Shown here one piece after another: positions 54,729 through 62,533 of a DNA stretch of 64,000 nucleotides; the stretch's first letter is position 1, and each line of letters begins with the position of its first letter. Both the position numbers and the translations under genes were made by a program. The DNA comes from JADCRZ01 sp037718865 (GTDB lineage: Bacteria; Bacteroidota; Bacteroidia; Chitinophagales; Chitinophagaceae): positions 186,001 through 250,000 of the forward strand of contig JBBJMP010000003.1 of assembly GCA_037718865.1 (NCBI GenBank), written 5' to 3'. The notes below the pieces were generated by a model that was given only the letters and a program-made list of their open reading frames with translations, searched no databases and had not been told where the DNA came from.

Positions 54729-54736
54729 TAAAATTA
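54729..54736 (-). promoter_or_regulatory. -7-like box upstream of the second SusC
   Basis: TAAAATTA (+), read TAATTTTA, one base off TAnnTTTG. It sits 96 bp before the SusC start, against 97 bp for the matching TAATTTTG box before the symporter gene. Confidence 0.45.
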
Positions 54737-54766
54737 GTTTTGATCAACTGATTTAAAATCCCCTAT

Positions 54767-54797
54767 ATTAACCAATCATTAACCTTTTTTGGACCTT
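54767..54797 (+). promoter_or_regulatory. AraC-type direct-repeat operator upstream of SusC
   Basis: ATTAACC-AATC-ATTAACC (54767-54784) followed by a T-rich tail. About 24 of 31 bases match the site at 60698-60728, in the same orientation and at the same distance from its -7-like box (31 bp). Half-sites 11 bp apart suit a dimer-like AraC protein on one face of the helix. The likely binder is the AraC protein at 60778. Confidence 0.65.
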
Positions 54798-55012
54798 TTT
54801 TGTTTAATTTTTCTTATAAAGCATAATTAATAGGGTAATGAACTTCGAAGGGTTAATTGTGAGCTTAGTCTATTACTGATAAAACATTTTAGTCAGTAGT
54901 AAGCGATTGTGTTTCAACTAATAGGATGAGCTCACTATGGGGCTTTTAGCCAGAAAAGATATCAGATTAAATTACGGCGAAGAATATAGGTCAGGGAATC
55001 TGGACTATGTGT

Positions 55013-56407
55013 TTATTTCAGTATAAATATCTGAAGCCACTTTACTTGATTTACGATGACATATCGGTTATAGGCGATCATCTTTCCGTTGTAGCTCCAA
55101 ACCATTCCACCCTCCGGTTTTTCATCATCAAAAAATCGCCTGGTAAGGCGTTGTGTTTTTCCTGTTTTTAATGAGGCAATAAATACGCTATTATCAGCCG
55201 TATAAGAAACGAATTTTCCATTAGGACTAAGACTAAATGCAGATTGAACCGAAAATGAATTATTGATAACCTTATTGATTTTGCCTCCAATTGTTGGTAC
55301 AGAAAATATTTGAACCACACCTTTATTATCTTTCATCAAAAAATAAATCATCCTGCCATCTGGTGACGTGCGTAACCAGTGCCTTGGGCCCTGAATGCCA
55401 GGATATTTTTTGTCAGCGGTAAAGGTCACCCGTCTTTGAACGGTGCCCGCTGGCGGGTTGGGACGTGTCATAACCGTACCTTCAAGTGGTTCTGAGGGGT
55501 TTGCTCCTGTGATATCGTCCGGTATGTCGGCAATAAAAACTTCTGTTACAAGCTTGCCATGTATATCCCTGGTATCACCCTGAAAAGCAGTTGCCCTATT
55601 TTGTTTACTTCCTGTAACTTTTATATAACCATCTTTTCCTATCCACCCCTCGTCAAAAGCTTTTTCAATATCATCGCTCCCCCATTCTGGGTTTTCTTTA
55701 ACTTTAGCAACCACCACAGCAAAGTATTTGCCATCATTATTTTCACCTGCTGCATCTTTCACTATTGATACTTCTTTCGCAGGCGCCATCACACCTATTA
55801 CTCGAAGGTCTTTAACTTTCGAACCGGATTTTTCTAACTGTTCTAAAATAAAATCATTATAGGTGAATGACAGCCACTTGCCATCACCGCTCCAACTGTG
55901 AGCATGAGTTCCGCCACGCAAAGCACCAGGGGTGAAAGGTGGTAAAATATTTCTTGCATCCATAAAAACAGGCTTTAACAGATCCGAATCATGAATCATT
56001 ACGCCTGTACGACGGGTAAAACCATATGGATTAGCTGCATTGCTGTTTCTTATACCATGTATGAATATAATTTTATGCCCTGCCGGGTTATATGCTACTG
56101 CACCTACTCCTGGGCCTAATGCAGATTGATTAGATGTCTGATAAACACGAACAATGCTCTTGTTCTCCAGATTTATTTTTTCGATACAGCAAGTGCTGCC
56201 AATCAGGCCGCCTTCATTTCTATTATCATACACCAGCCATTTATCGTCGGGCGAGAAACATTGTGTATGATTAAGCGTATGACCCTTATCGTCAAAAGTT
56301 AATTGATATTCTTTCATTTTTTTAAATCTACCTGCCTGAGCTGAAGTGATTAGATGTCCTGCCGTTAATAAATAAAACAGGATATAATATTTATGTATTT
56401 TGTCCAT
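55013..56407 (-). CDS. YidR-like (DUF3748) periplasmic beta-propeller protein
   Basis: About 464 residues from the ATG at 56407 (MDKIHKYYILFYLL), which gives a clean signal peptide; a longer frame begins at 56446. It overlaps the preceding gene by 17 bp. TolB-like WD/propeller repeats: QCFSPDDKWLVYDNRN, HAHSWSGDGKWLSFTYNDF, WLRTSPDGRMIYFLMKD, FSLSPNGKFVSYTADNS and WSYNGKMIAYNRY. E. coli YidR is in the same family and sits beside a symporter and a sulfatase (yidK, yidJ). A periplasmic substrate-binding or regulatory role is likely but unproven. Confidence 0.78.
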   Translation of the reverse strand: MDKIHKYYILFYLLTAGHLITSAQAGRFKKMKEYQLTFDDKGHTLNHTQCFSPDDKWLVYDNRNEGGLIGSTCCIEKINLENKSIVRVYQTSNQSALGPGVGAVAYNPAGHKIIFIHGIRNSNAANPYGFTRRTGVMIHDSDLLKPVFMDARNILPPFTPGALRGGTHAHSWSGDGKWLSFTYNDFILEQLEKSGSKVKDLRVIGVMAPAKEVSIVKDAAGENNDGKYFAVVVAKVKENPEWGSDDIEKAFDEGWIGKDGYIKVTGSKQNRATAFQGDTRDIHGKLVTEVFIADIPDDITGANPSEPLEGTVMTRPNPPAGTVQRRVTFTADKKYPGIQGPRHWLRTSPDGRMIYFLMKDNKGVVQIFSVPTIGGKINKVINNSFSVQSAFSLSPNGKFVSYTADNSVFIASLKTGKTQRLTRRFFDDEKPEGGMVWSYNGKMIAYNRYVIVNQVKWLQIFILK

Positions 56408-57065
56408 CTCGAAACTGATAAGGGATTTTTTTCCAGTCGTTTTCAAATTCGGCCAAAGAGCTTGCTGTTACCTGATGTTCAAACATGTTAACAAATAACG
56501 GATAAAATATAATTACACCACTACAACCATTAATGAGTGCATTTTCTATATCGGAGGTTGTTCTTACGCTGGCAGGCACGATCTTAGTATGCACTTTTTC
56601 ACTGTTAAACATTTTTGCAACATTGCGGATAAATTCCAAGGCATCTTCTCCACTTTCCAGTAAGCGATTTAAATACGGGCAAATAGTTGTTACTCCGGCG
56701 GCTGCACAAGCATAAGCCTGATTGATTGAAACAACGGTTGTAACCAATGTTTCACATCCGTTTGCTTCTAATTCTTTTGCCGCACTCAGTCCTGCTAGGG
56801 TTGACGGCAACTTGGGTAAAATCATACCTGAAATTTTCTTAAGATGTTCAGCTTCTTTTAAAAAAGCAGCTGTAGTTGGCCCTTGTAATTGAATATATAA
56901 CGGTAGTCCTGTTGCATTTATCACTTCAATACTCACTTCTTCCAAACTTCTGGTATTTTTTGTCCAATCAGCAATAACAGTAGGATTAGTAACTACCGCG
57001 TTTACCAGTTTAGTTTCCGCGGCTTGCTTTACTTCATTCAGAGTTCCAGAAATCCATATGTTCAT
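56391..57065 (-). CDS. Transaldolase/fructose-6-phosphate aldolase-family enzyme
   Basis: About 224 residues from the ATG at 57065 (MNIWISGTLNEVKQAAETK); TTG at 57083 is less likely. FSA/TalC features: VTNPTVIADW, the LPLYIQLQG strand, ILPKLPSTLAGLSAAKEL with the Schiff-base lysine (Lys in PKLPST), and NRLLESGEDALEFIRNV. It is of the short FSA type that cleaves or forms a C3-C3 bond. It lies between the kinase gene (24 bp upstream) and the DUF3748 gene. It probably splits the phosphorylated sugar made by the PfkB kinase. The real substrate is unknown. Confidence 0.82.
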   Translation of the reverse strand: MNIWISGTLNEVKQAAETKLVNAVVTNPTVIADWTKNTRSLEEVSIEVINATGLPLYIQLQGPTTAAFLKEAEHLKKISGMILPKLPSTLAGLSAAKELEANGCETLVTTVVSINQAYACAAAGVTTICPYLNRLLESGEDALEFIRNVAKMFNSEKVHTKIVPASVRTTSDIENALINGCSGVIIFYPLFVNMFEHQVTASSLAEFENDWKKIPYQFRDGQNT

Positions 57066-57089
57066 AGAAAATATATTACTCAATATTTA

Positions 57090-58034
57090 TTAATAGCCAT
57101 GTTGCTTAATATAACTATCCAATTTATGTGCTTCGGGTAATCCATCAATAACACCCAGGTATTGTGTACAGAAAGCTCCTGCATGTACCGCACGCACTAC
57201 TGCTTCTTTCAGCGGTATACCTTTAGCTAAAGCACAAGCCAGGTTACCATTAAAACAATCTCCTGCCCCTGTCGAGTCAATGGGTTTTATTTCCGGAGCA
57301 GGTATTTCAATTATTTCTTTTTTTGTTATGATTACAGCCCCATGTTTTCCGCGGGTCATGACAATTGTTTTTACGTTCAGCGACAGCAATTTATGTGCAA
57401 TGTGCATTATTGGCATATCCATGTCCGGAGGAAGCCCGAGCAAAATTTTAGCTTCTGTTTCATTCGGAGTGAGGATGTCTGTATTTTTAATGATTCCTGA
57501 AATTAAGGCTCTTGCCGGAGCGGGATTTAACATTGTGATACAACTATACTCCTTTCCTAGAATAAATGCCCTTTCTATTGCTGCATCAGGTACTTCCAAT
57601 TGTGCCATCACTATTATACTATCAGCAATATGTTTAGATGATTGGTTGATCATTTCGGCAGTAAGCTTTCCATTGGCGCCGATATCTACAATGATACTAT
57701 TTTCGCCCGAATGTAATAAAGTTATGAGACCGCAACCTGTATTTATGTAATCCATTTTGAACAACAACTCTGTAGAAATAAGTTCTTTGCGAAGTGCTGT
57801 TTCAGCTATTTCTGCAAATATATCTTTACCGGTGCAAAGTATCACCTTAACAACAGCGCCTGCACGTGATGCTGCAACAGCCTGATTGAAACCTTTCCCT
57901 CCTGGACCTAAATTAAAATCACATCCAATTAAAGTTTCACCCGGAGCGGGTTGACGTGTTACACGCACAGTAACTCCTGTCACAAAACTTCCAACTACAA
58001 AAATTTTAGGACATGATATGTTGTTTAGCGGCAT
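57090..58034 (-). CDS. PfkB-family sugar kinase (ribokinase-like)
   Basis: A 314-residue PfkB kinase. N-terminal GGKGFNQAVAASRAGA matches signature 1 (about residues 45-60). The C-terminal signature 2 is DSTGAGDCFNGNLACAL (about 252-268), with the catalytic Asp in GAGD. Closest in form to ribokinases, but the same family phosphorylates KDG, fructose, tagatose and others. It lies 17 bp after the aldolase gene, in line with a pathway that phosphorylates the imported or cleaved sugar. Confidence 0.9.
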   Translation of the reverse strand: MPLNNISCPKIFVVGSFVTGVTVRVTRQPAPGETLIGCDFNLGPGGKGFNQAVAASRAGAVVKVILCTGKDIFAEIAETALRKELISTELLFKMDYINTGCGLITLLHSGENSIIVDIGANGKLTAEMINQSSKHIADSIIVMAQLEVPDAAIERAFILGKEYSCITMLNPAPARALISGIIKNTDILTPNETEAKILLGLPPDMDMPIMHIAHKLLSLNVKTIVMTRGKHGAVIITKKEIIEIPAPEIKPIDSTGAGDCFNGNLACALAKGIPLKEAVVRAVHAGAFCTQYLGVIDGLPEAHKLDSYIKQHGY

Positions 58035-58051
58035 GAGATCAAACTATTTGA

Positions 58052-59005
58052 TTATTGCTTATTATTAACAGCAATGGAAAGCCTATCGCACCATTGATAG
58101 AAAGTATGTAATAAATATTCGACGTTATGCTTCTGTTCTTTATTTAACGCATCTTTATACCAACGACTTTTTGATGTAATATTTAACCCTCTCAATTGTA
58201 AAAAATATTTCGCGCTTACCGGATAAGCTTCATGGATCAAAGGATCTACCCTCTCAAATTCAATTTCCATAAATTTAATATCTTCTTGTTTATACGAGTC
58301 ATTATAGTTTTTGCAAATCCAGTTCAGTATCTCCGGATAATAATTTCCCGCAATCGCCGATATTCCTGAAGCTCCAGATCTGAGCGAAGCAATAGCCTGG
58401 GGCATGTGCGCTTCGTAAAATTTGATAGCGGTACCTTGTAATACATTCAGTTTTGAACGCACACTGTCCATGTTGCAGGAAGTATCCTTATGGTAAGTAA
58501 TTCTTCCAGACGGAATTAGCTTTTCATAAATTTGGGGAGACACAATTCTTTTGTATGGAACCGGACATTCATAAATTCCCAATGGAATATGATCTGTGCG
58601 GGACAGAATAGCTTCCAGGCGGTTATAGAATATGTCGTCGCTTTCCTCCTGCTTCACCATCTTACTGGAAACCATAATCACGGCATCTACACCCGTATCA
58701 TACATCTGCTTAATCAGTTCAACATTTTCATCTGTCGTTTCAGCAAATGTGCCTACAGCTACTACCGGAACCTTACCGTTCACATAACAGACAATATGCT
58801 TTGCATTCAGAATCCGTTCTTCTGGTGTAAGCTCATACATTTCTGTAGAATAGCAGTTTGTAAATAACCCAGATGAGCCTGCCTCTAAGTAAAAGTCGGT
58901 TAAACGCTCCAGCCCGTTAAAATCTATATTACCATTCTCTTTGTAAGCCATGAGCATAACAGGAATTAGTTCTTTTATAGAATTAGTATTTTTTACCGGA
59001 TTCAT
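58052..59005 (-). CDS. DapA/NanA-family class I aldolase
   Basis: A 317-residue DHDPS-type barrel. The phosphate/pyruvate-carboxylate motif region is GSSGLFTNCYSTEMYELT, the proton-relay Tyr is in LGIYECPVPYKR (about 141-152), and the Schiff-base Lys is in GRITYHKDTSCN (about 170). Members of this family cleave N-acetylneuraminate, 2-keto-3-deoxy sugar acids or related 2-oxo acids. The GxTGE motif is altered (NCYSTE), so specificity differs from textbook enzymes. It overlaps the symporter gene by 23 bp, showing tight coupling. Confidence 0.88.
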   Translation of the reverse strand: MNPVKNTNSIKELIPVMLMAYKENGNIDFNGLERLTDFYLEAGSSGLFTNCYSTEMYELTPEERILNAKHIVCYVNGKVPVVAVGTFAETTDENVELIKQMYDTGVDAVIMVSSKMVKQEESDDIFYNRLEAILSRTDHIPLGIYECPVPYKRIVSPQIYEKLIPSGRITYHKDTSCNMDSVRSKLNVLQGTAIKFYEAHMPQAIASLRSGASGISAIAGNYYPEILNWICKNYNDSYKQEDIKFMEIEFERVDPLIHEAYPVSAKYFLQLRGLNITSKSRWYKDALNKEQKHNVEYLLHTFYQWCDRLSIAVNNKQ

Positions 59006-60563
59006 TAATAGTTAATTTATAATCACTTACCTTGCTAATGATCAATCCTATGGTGAAAATCATTAAAGTTCCTACAACTATCGTCATTTGGGTATGCAGA
59101 AAGTTTTTAAATTGTGACAGATTCTGAGGCAGGTATACAGAAAACGTCATCCATAAGATTACTAATGACCCAATTAGGACAGCAATTAAGGCCTGTTTGC
59201 TTTTTGTATCTTTAGTCATAATACCTAGGAGGAAAAGGCCCAGCATCCCACCAGAAAAAATACCTATTAATTGCCACCAGATATCAATGATGCTTTTTAT
59301 ACCAATCATGGCAATGCCTGTCACCGTGCTCATTATTCCGATAATAATAGTGCCTGTGTATAAGATCTTTAGAGATTGATTGGATGATAAATAAGGATTA
59401 ATATAACGTTGATGGATATCCACAAGGTAAATGGTTGCGCAACTATTAAAGCCGGAACTTATAGTACCCATAGCTGCCGAAAGAATAGCTGCGAATATCA
59501 GTCCGACAACGCCTGAGGGAACTTTATTTACTATAAAGTTCGGCATAACCTTATCTCCCACCTCTGAGACAGTAAGTTTATTTGCAAGCTGTTGTATTTG
59601 CATATCTGAGACTGAACCTAACCTGGTTATAGCCACTTGTCTTTTTACTTCCGTCAGCATTTCAGGATGTCCCGTATAATAGACATACAAACAACTGCCG
59701 ATAATAAAGAACAGCAAGGATACGGGTATATACAGGTAAACGCTAATCCATAAGGACTTTGCAGCTTCCTTTTCTGATGGGGCAGTATGATAACGTTGTA
59801 CATAGTTTTGGTCTATGCCAAAATTGGTGAGGTTTACAAAAATTCCAAAAAGGAGGATCACCCAAAATGTTTCTGTTGTAAAATCAGGCTTCAGGCTTCC
59901 CAAGCTAAACTTATGTGCTTCAGAACCAATTTTTATGATTTCTGAAATGCCACCAGGAATATTCCCAATCACCAGGAGAAGAACAATCAGTGCACCTAGT
60001 GTCTTGATAATACTTTGCACTACTTCAGTCCAGATCACCGCTTCCATGCCACCAAGCACGGTATATACTGTAACTACAATTCCGGTTACCAAAATAATAA
60101 GTCGCATGTCAAAACCTGTAAGAGCGTGTAAGGTAATTCCTACCCCTAAAAATATGGTTCCGGTACGGGCAAGTTGCGTTAACAGAAAACATATTACACT
60201 ATAAATTCTTGCCCAGCTGCCGAAACGTTTTTCCAAATGTTCATAAGCTGATACTTCGCCAGTTCTGCGAAAAAACGGCACAAAATATCTTGCAGCAATA
60301 ATCGCAGCAATAGGTATGGATAAACTAAATACAAAAGCACTCCAATTTCCCCCGAATGCTTTACCCGGAACGCCCAGGAAAGTGTTGCTGCTTAAATAAG
60401 TTCCAAAAATAGACAGGCCTATTGCCCAACCAGGTATTGAGCCGGATGCCGTAGTAAACTGGGCGGCATTTTTATTCTTACGTCCAAGGTAAATTCCCAT
60501 CCCAATCATGGATAGAAAGTAAATTAGGATAACACATATATCTGCAACAGGTAATTTGTTCAT
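58983..60563 (-). CDS. Sodium:solute symporter (SSS family)
   Basis: A 526-residue protein with about 13-14 membrane helices. SSS landmarks: GRKNKNAAQFTTASGSIPGWAIGLSIFGTYLSSNTFLG (about 28-65, the Na site region), YVLGGMEAVIWTEVVQ (about 165), SGFNSCATIYLVDI and AILSAAMGTISS. Some family members import sialic acid, glucose or proline. It is the first gene of the operon, with a conserved promoter shared with SusC. It likely moves the monosaccharide or sugar acid across the inner membrane for the aldolase pathway. Confidence 0.9.
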   Translation of the reverse strand: MNKLPVADICVILIYFLSMIGMGIYLGRKNKNAAQFTTASGSIPGWAIGLSIFGTYLSSNTFLGVPGKAFGGNWSAFVFSLSIPIAAIIAARYFVPFFRRTGEVSAYEHLEKRFGSWARIYSVICFLLTQLARTGTIFLGVGITLHALTGFDMRLIILVTGIVVTVYTVLGGMEAVIWTEVVQSIIKTLGALIVLLLVIGNIPGGISEIIKIGSEAHKFSLGSLKPDFTTETFWVILLFGIFVNLTNFGIDQNYVQRYHTAPSEKEAAKSLWISVYLYIPVSLLFFIIGSCLYVYYTGHPEMLTEVKRQVAITRLGSVSDMQIQQLANKLTVSEVGDKVMPNFIVNKVPSGVVGLIFAAILSAAMGTISSGFNSCATIYLVDIHQRYINPYLSSNQSLKILYTGTIIIGIMSTVTGIAMIGIKSIIDIWWQLIGIFSGGMLGLFLLGIMTKDTKSKQALIAVLIGSLVILWMTFSVYLPQNLSQFKNFLHTQMTIVVGTLMIFTIGLIISKVSDYKLTINESGKKY

Positions 60564-60659
60564 GCAATAGTAAATGAGCTGAAAAATTACATTTTCAGAC
60601 GAATTGAGGTAAAGTTATAAGTCATAAACTCTTTACATATATAAGTTGATAAGTGTATC

Positions 60660-60667
60660 CAAAATTA
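60660..60667 (-). promoter_or_regulatory. -7 box of the symporter operon
   Basis: CAAAATTA (+), read TAATTTTG, a full match to TAnnTTTG, 97 bp before the symporter start. Confidence 0.5.
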
Positions 60668-60697
60668 TATCGAACGAACAGGCTTCATATTGCTAAT

Positions 60698-60728
60698 ATT
60701 GACCAGTCGTTAACCTATTTTGTATCAT
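60698..60728 (+). promoter_or_regulatory. AraC-type direct-repeat operator between symporter and araC
   Basis: ATTGACC-AGTC-GTTAACC (60698-60715) with a T-rich tail, in the 214-bp divergent gap. Spacing to its -7 box equals that of the SusC site. It may also autoregulate the AraC gene starting at 60778. Confidence 0.65.
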
Positions 60729-60777
60729 TTGTACTAAAATCAAGGTCAAATTTGAACTAATAAGTTAATTTTAAAGT

Positions 60778-61623
60778 ATGAAAGCTTTGTATACGCAAGT
60801 TCTATTACAGCCTGAAAATTCTTTCAAAACTTATTTAAAAGTCAAAAAAGAATTTGACGCGCCATGGCATTATCATCCTGAATATGAATTGACTTTCATA
60901 ATCAATAGTAATGGTGTAAGATATGTAGGAAACAGTATTGAGACCTTTGAAAAGGGTGATCTTATTCTATTGGGACCTAACCTTCCGCATTGCTGGAAAA
61001 ATACTGGCATTCAAAACGAGCTATGTTCGTCTTTTGTAATTCAATGGAAAGAAGACTTTTTGGGAACAGAGTTACCGCTGATACCGGAATTTAAGAACAT
61101 TCATAAGCTTCTTCAGCTTTCAAAAAAAGGCATCAAATTCAATAAAAAAATTGCTTTAGAATTCGGAAACAAGTATAATAGCCTTCTTACATTTCCCCCG
61201 TTTGAAAAATATATTTCTTTTTTAGGATGGCTAAATGAGATGTCTCAGATTAATGAATATACAACTTTATGTGAACAGGGTTTTACATCCGATCTTAACT
61301 ACGAGAATAGCAAACGTATTAACATCGTATATCAATATTTGAAAGAGCATTATAATGAAAAAATTGCATTATCCGACGTGGCTTTATTAGTAAATATGAG
61401 TGAAGAAGCCTTTTCAAGATTTTTCAGTAAAACAATTCAAAAGCCATTTTTTAGTTTCCTAAATGAATACCGGATAAATATTGCCACTAAACTTTTGATA
61501 GAAACTGATATGCAGGTTGCCGAGATATGCTACAGTTGTGGTTATGAAAGCCTTCCGTTTTTTTACAGACAATTTATTAAATATAAGAATTGCCCGCCGC
61601 AGGCATATCGAAAAAAATTTTAA
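60778..61623 (+). CDS. AraC-family transcriptional regulator
   Basis: A 281-residue regulator. The N-terminal cupin-type sensor has FDAPWHYHPEYELTFIINSNG and LLGPNLPHCWKNTG (about 30-80). The C-terminal AraC HTH pair is IALSDVALLVNMSEEAFSRFF (first helix-turn-helix) and MQVAEICYSCGYESLPFFYRQFIKYKNCPPQAYR (second, with the family signature). It is divergent from the symporter operon, and the intervening DNA holds a direct-repeat operator. The likely inducer is the sugar or sugar acid handled by the operon. A decayed relative lies at 43824-44707. Confidence 0.93.
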   Translation: MKALYTQVLLQPENSFKTYLKVKKEFDAPWHYHPEYELTFIINSNGVRYVGNSIETFEKGDLILLGPNLPHCWKNTGIQNELCSSFVIQWKEDFLGTELPLIPEFKNIHKLLQLSKKGIKFNKKIALEFGNKYNSLLTFPPFEKYISFLGWLNEMSQINEYTTLCEQGFTSDLNYENSKRINIVYQYLKEHYNEKIALSDVALLVNMSEEAFSRFFSKTIQKPFFSFLNEYRINIATKLLIETDMQVAEICYSCGYESLPFFYRQFIKYKNCPPQAYRKKF

Positions 61624-62083
61624 TAATAGGAAATTAAAACGGGCGAGGATGCCTATTGGCGCACTGGCAGCTTGAAACTTACCGAACTATTGATATATTG
61701 AAATTTATTAATAATCAAAGGTTTACCCTTAGAGTTTTAACATTTCGTCATATTAACCCGTGCTGCCTGGTTGGATTAAATGTAACTTCATAAAGTCTGG
61801 TATCATTATTTCGGTGATAACCGGCAGATAATTCGCTTGCTTCAAATATGGTTTTTAGTAAAATATTGCCTCTTACTTGCACAATTCAAGGCAGAGGGAA
61901 AATTATAAATTTCTCACAAATCAAATTTCTTGACCTTTTTAACCCTTAAGGTAATCCAAATCAAACAAACCTCTTGGTTTACCCATAAAACAATTTTCTG
62001 TAATTTACTACTTCATCTTCTATTTGTTACTTCGTAACTTGGGTTCTTATCTGGACTTTAGCACTTTAAGCGGCTCTGGCCAG
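61624..62083. other. Non-coding stretch after araC
   Basis: About 460 bp with no gene, RNA or clear repeat detected on either strand. Confidence 0.5.
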
Positions 62084-62530
62084 TAGCTCAGTAAGTTCAG
62101 CCTGGATACAGATGTACATCCGTTAATACCAGCCGATTTGAAAACGGTTCTTAAAAAGAACGGATGGCGGTTTAATTGGAAAAGCGAGTTAAAATACGAA
62201 AGCCGCCAATTGTATAAACTAATTGTGAAGGGTGAGAGCAACATACAAAAGCTGATTAGCCTGCAGCCTGTTGAAAACTTTGTTGAAATGCACCTCATTG
62301 AAACAGCACCGCACAATTATGGTAGTTCAAAAAGTATATTGGAGTGGCAGCAAATTTGGTAGCTTTTGCCTGCAAAATGAGCTTTGATGCTGGATTTGAA
62401 GGATTTGTTGGATTTACGGCTAAAACACAGCTAATCAAGCATTATATTGAAACGTTGGGAGCAGAATTGATATTCAGAAACCGGATGGGTATTTCGGGTG
62501 ATTCTGCAAAAAAATTAGTAAGTTCAGAAC
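62084..62530 (+). pseudogene. GNAT-like hypothetical protein, frameshifted and 3'-truncated
   Basis: Reading LSKFSLDTDVHPLIPADLKT, KNGWRFNWKSELKYESRQLY, and FVEMHLIETAPHNYG on one frame, then KYIGVAANLVAFACKMSFDA, FEGFVGFTAKTQLIKHYIET and LGAELIFRNRMGISG in the next. One base is missing near 62328. The second part resembles the acetyl-CoA-binding end of small GNAT-like Bacteroidota proteins. The last few residues are replaced where the transposase region begins (about 62527). No start codon or full N-terminus is visible. Confidence 0.6.
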
Positions 62531-62533
62531 TCC

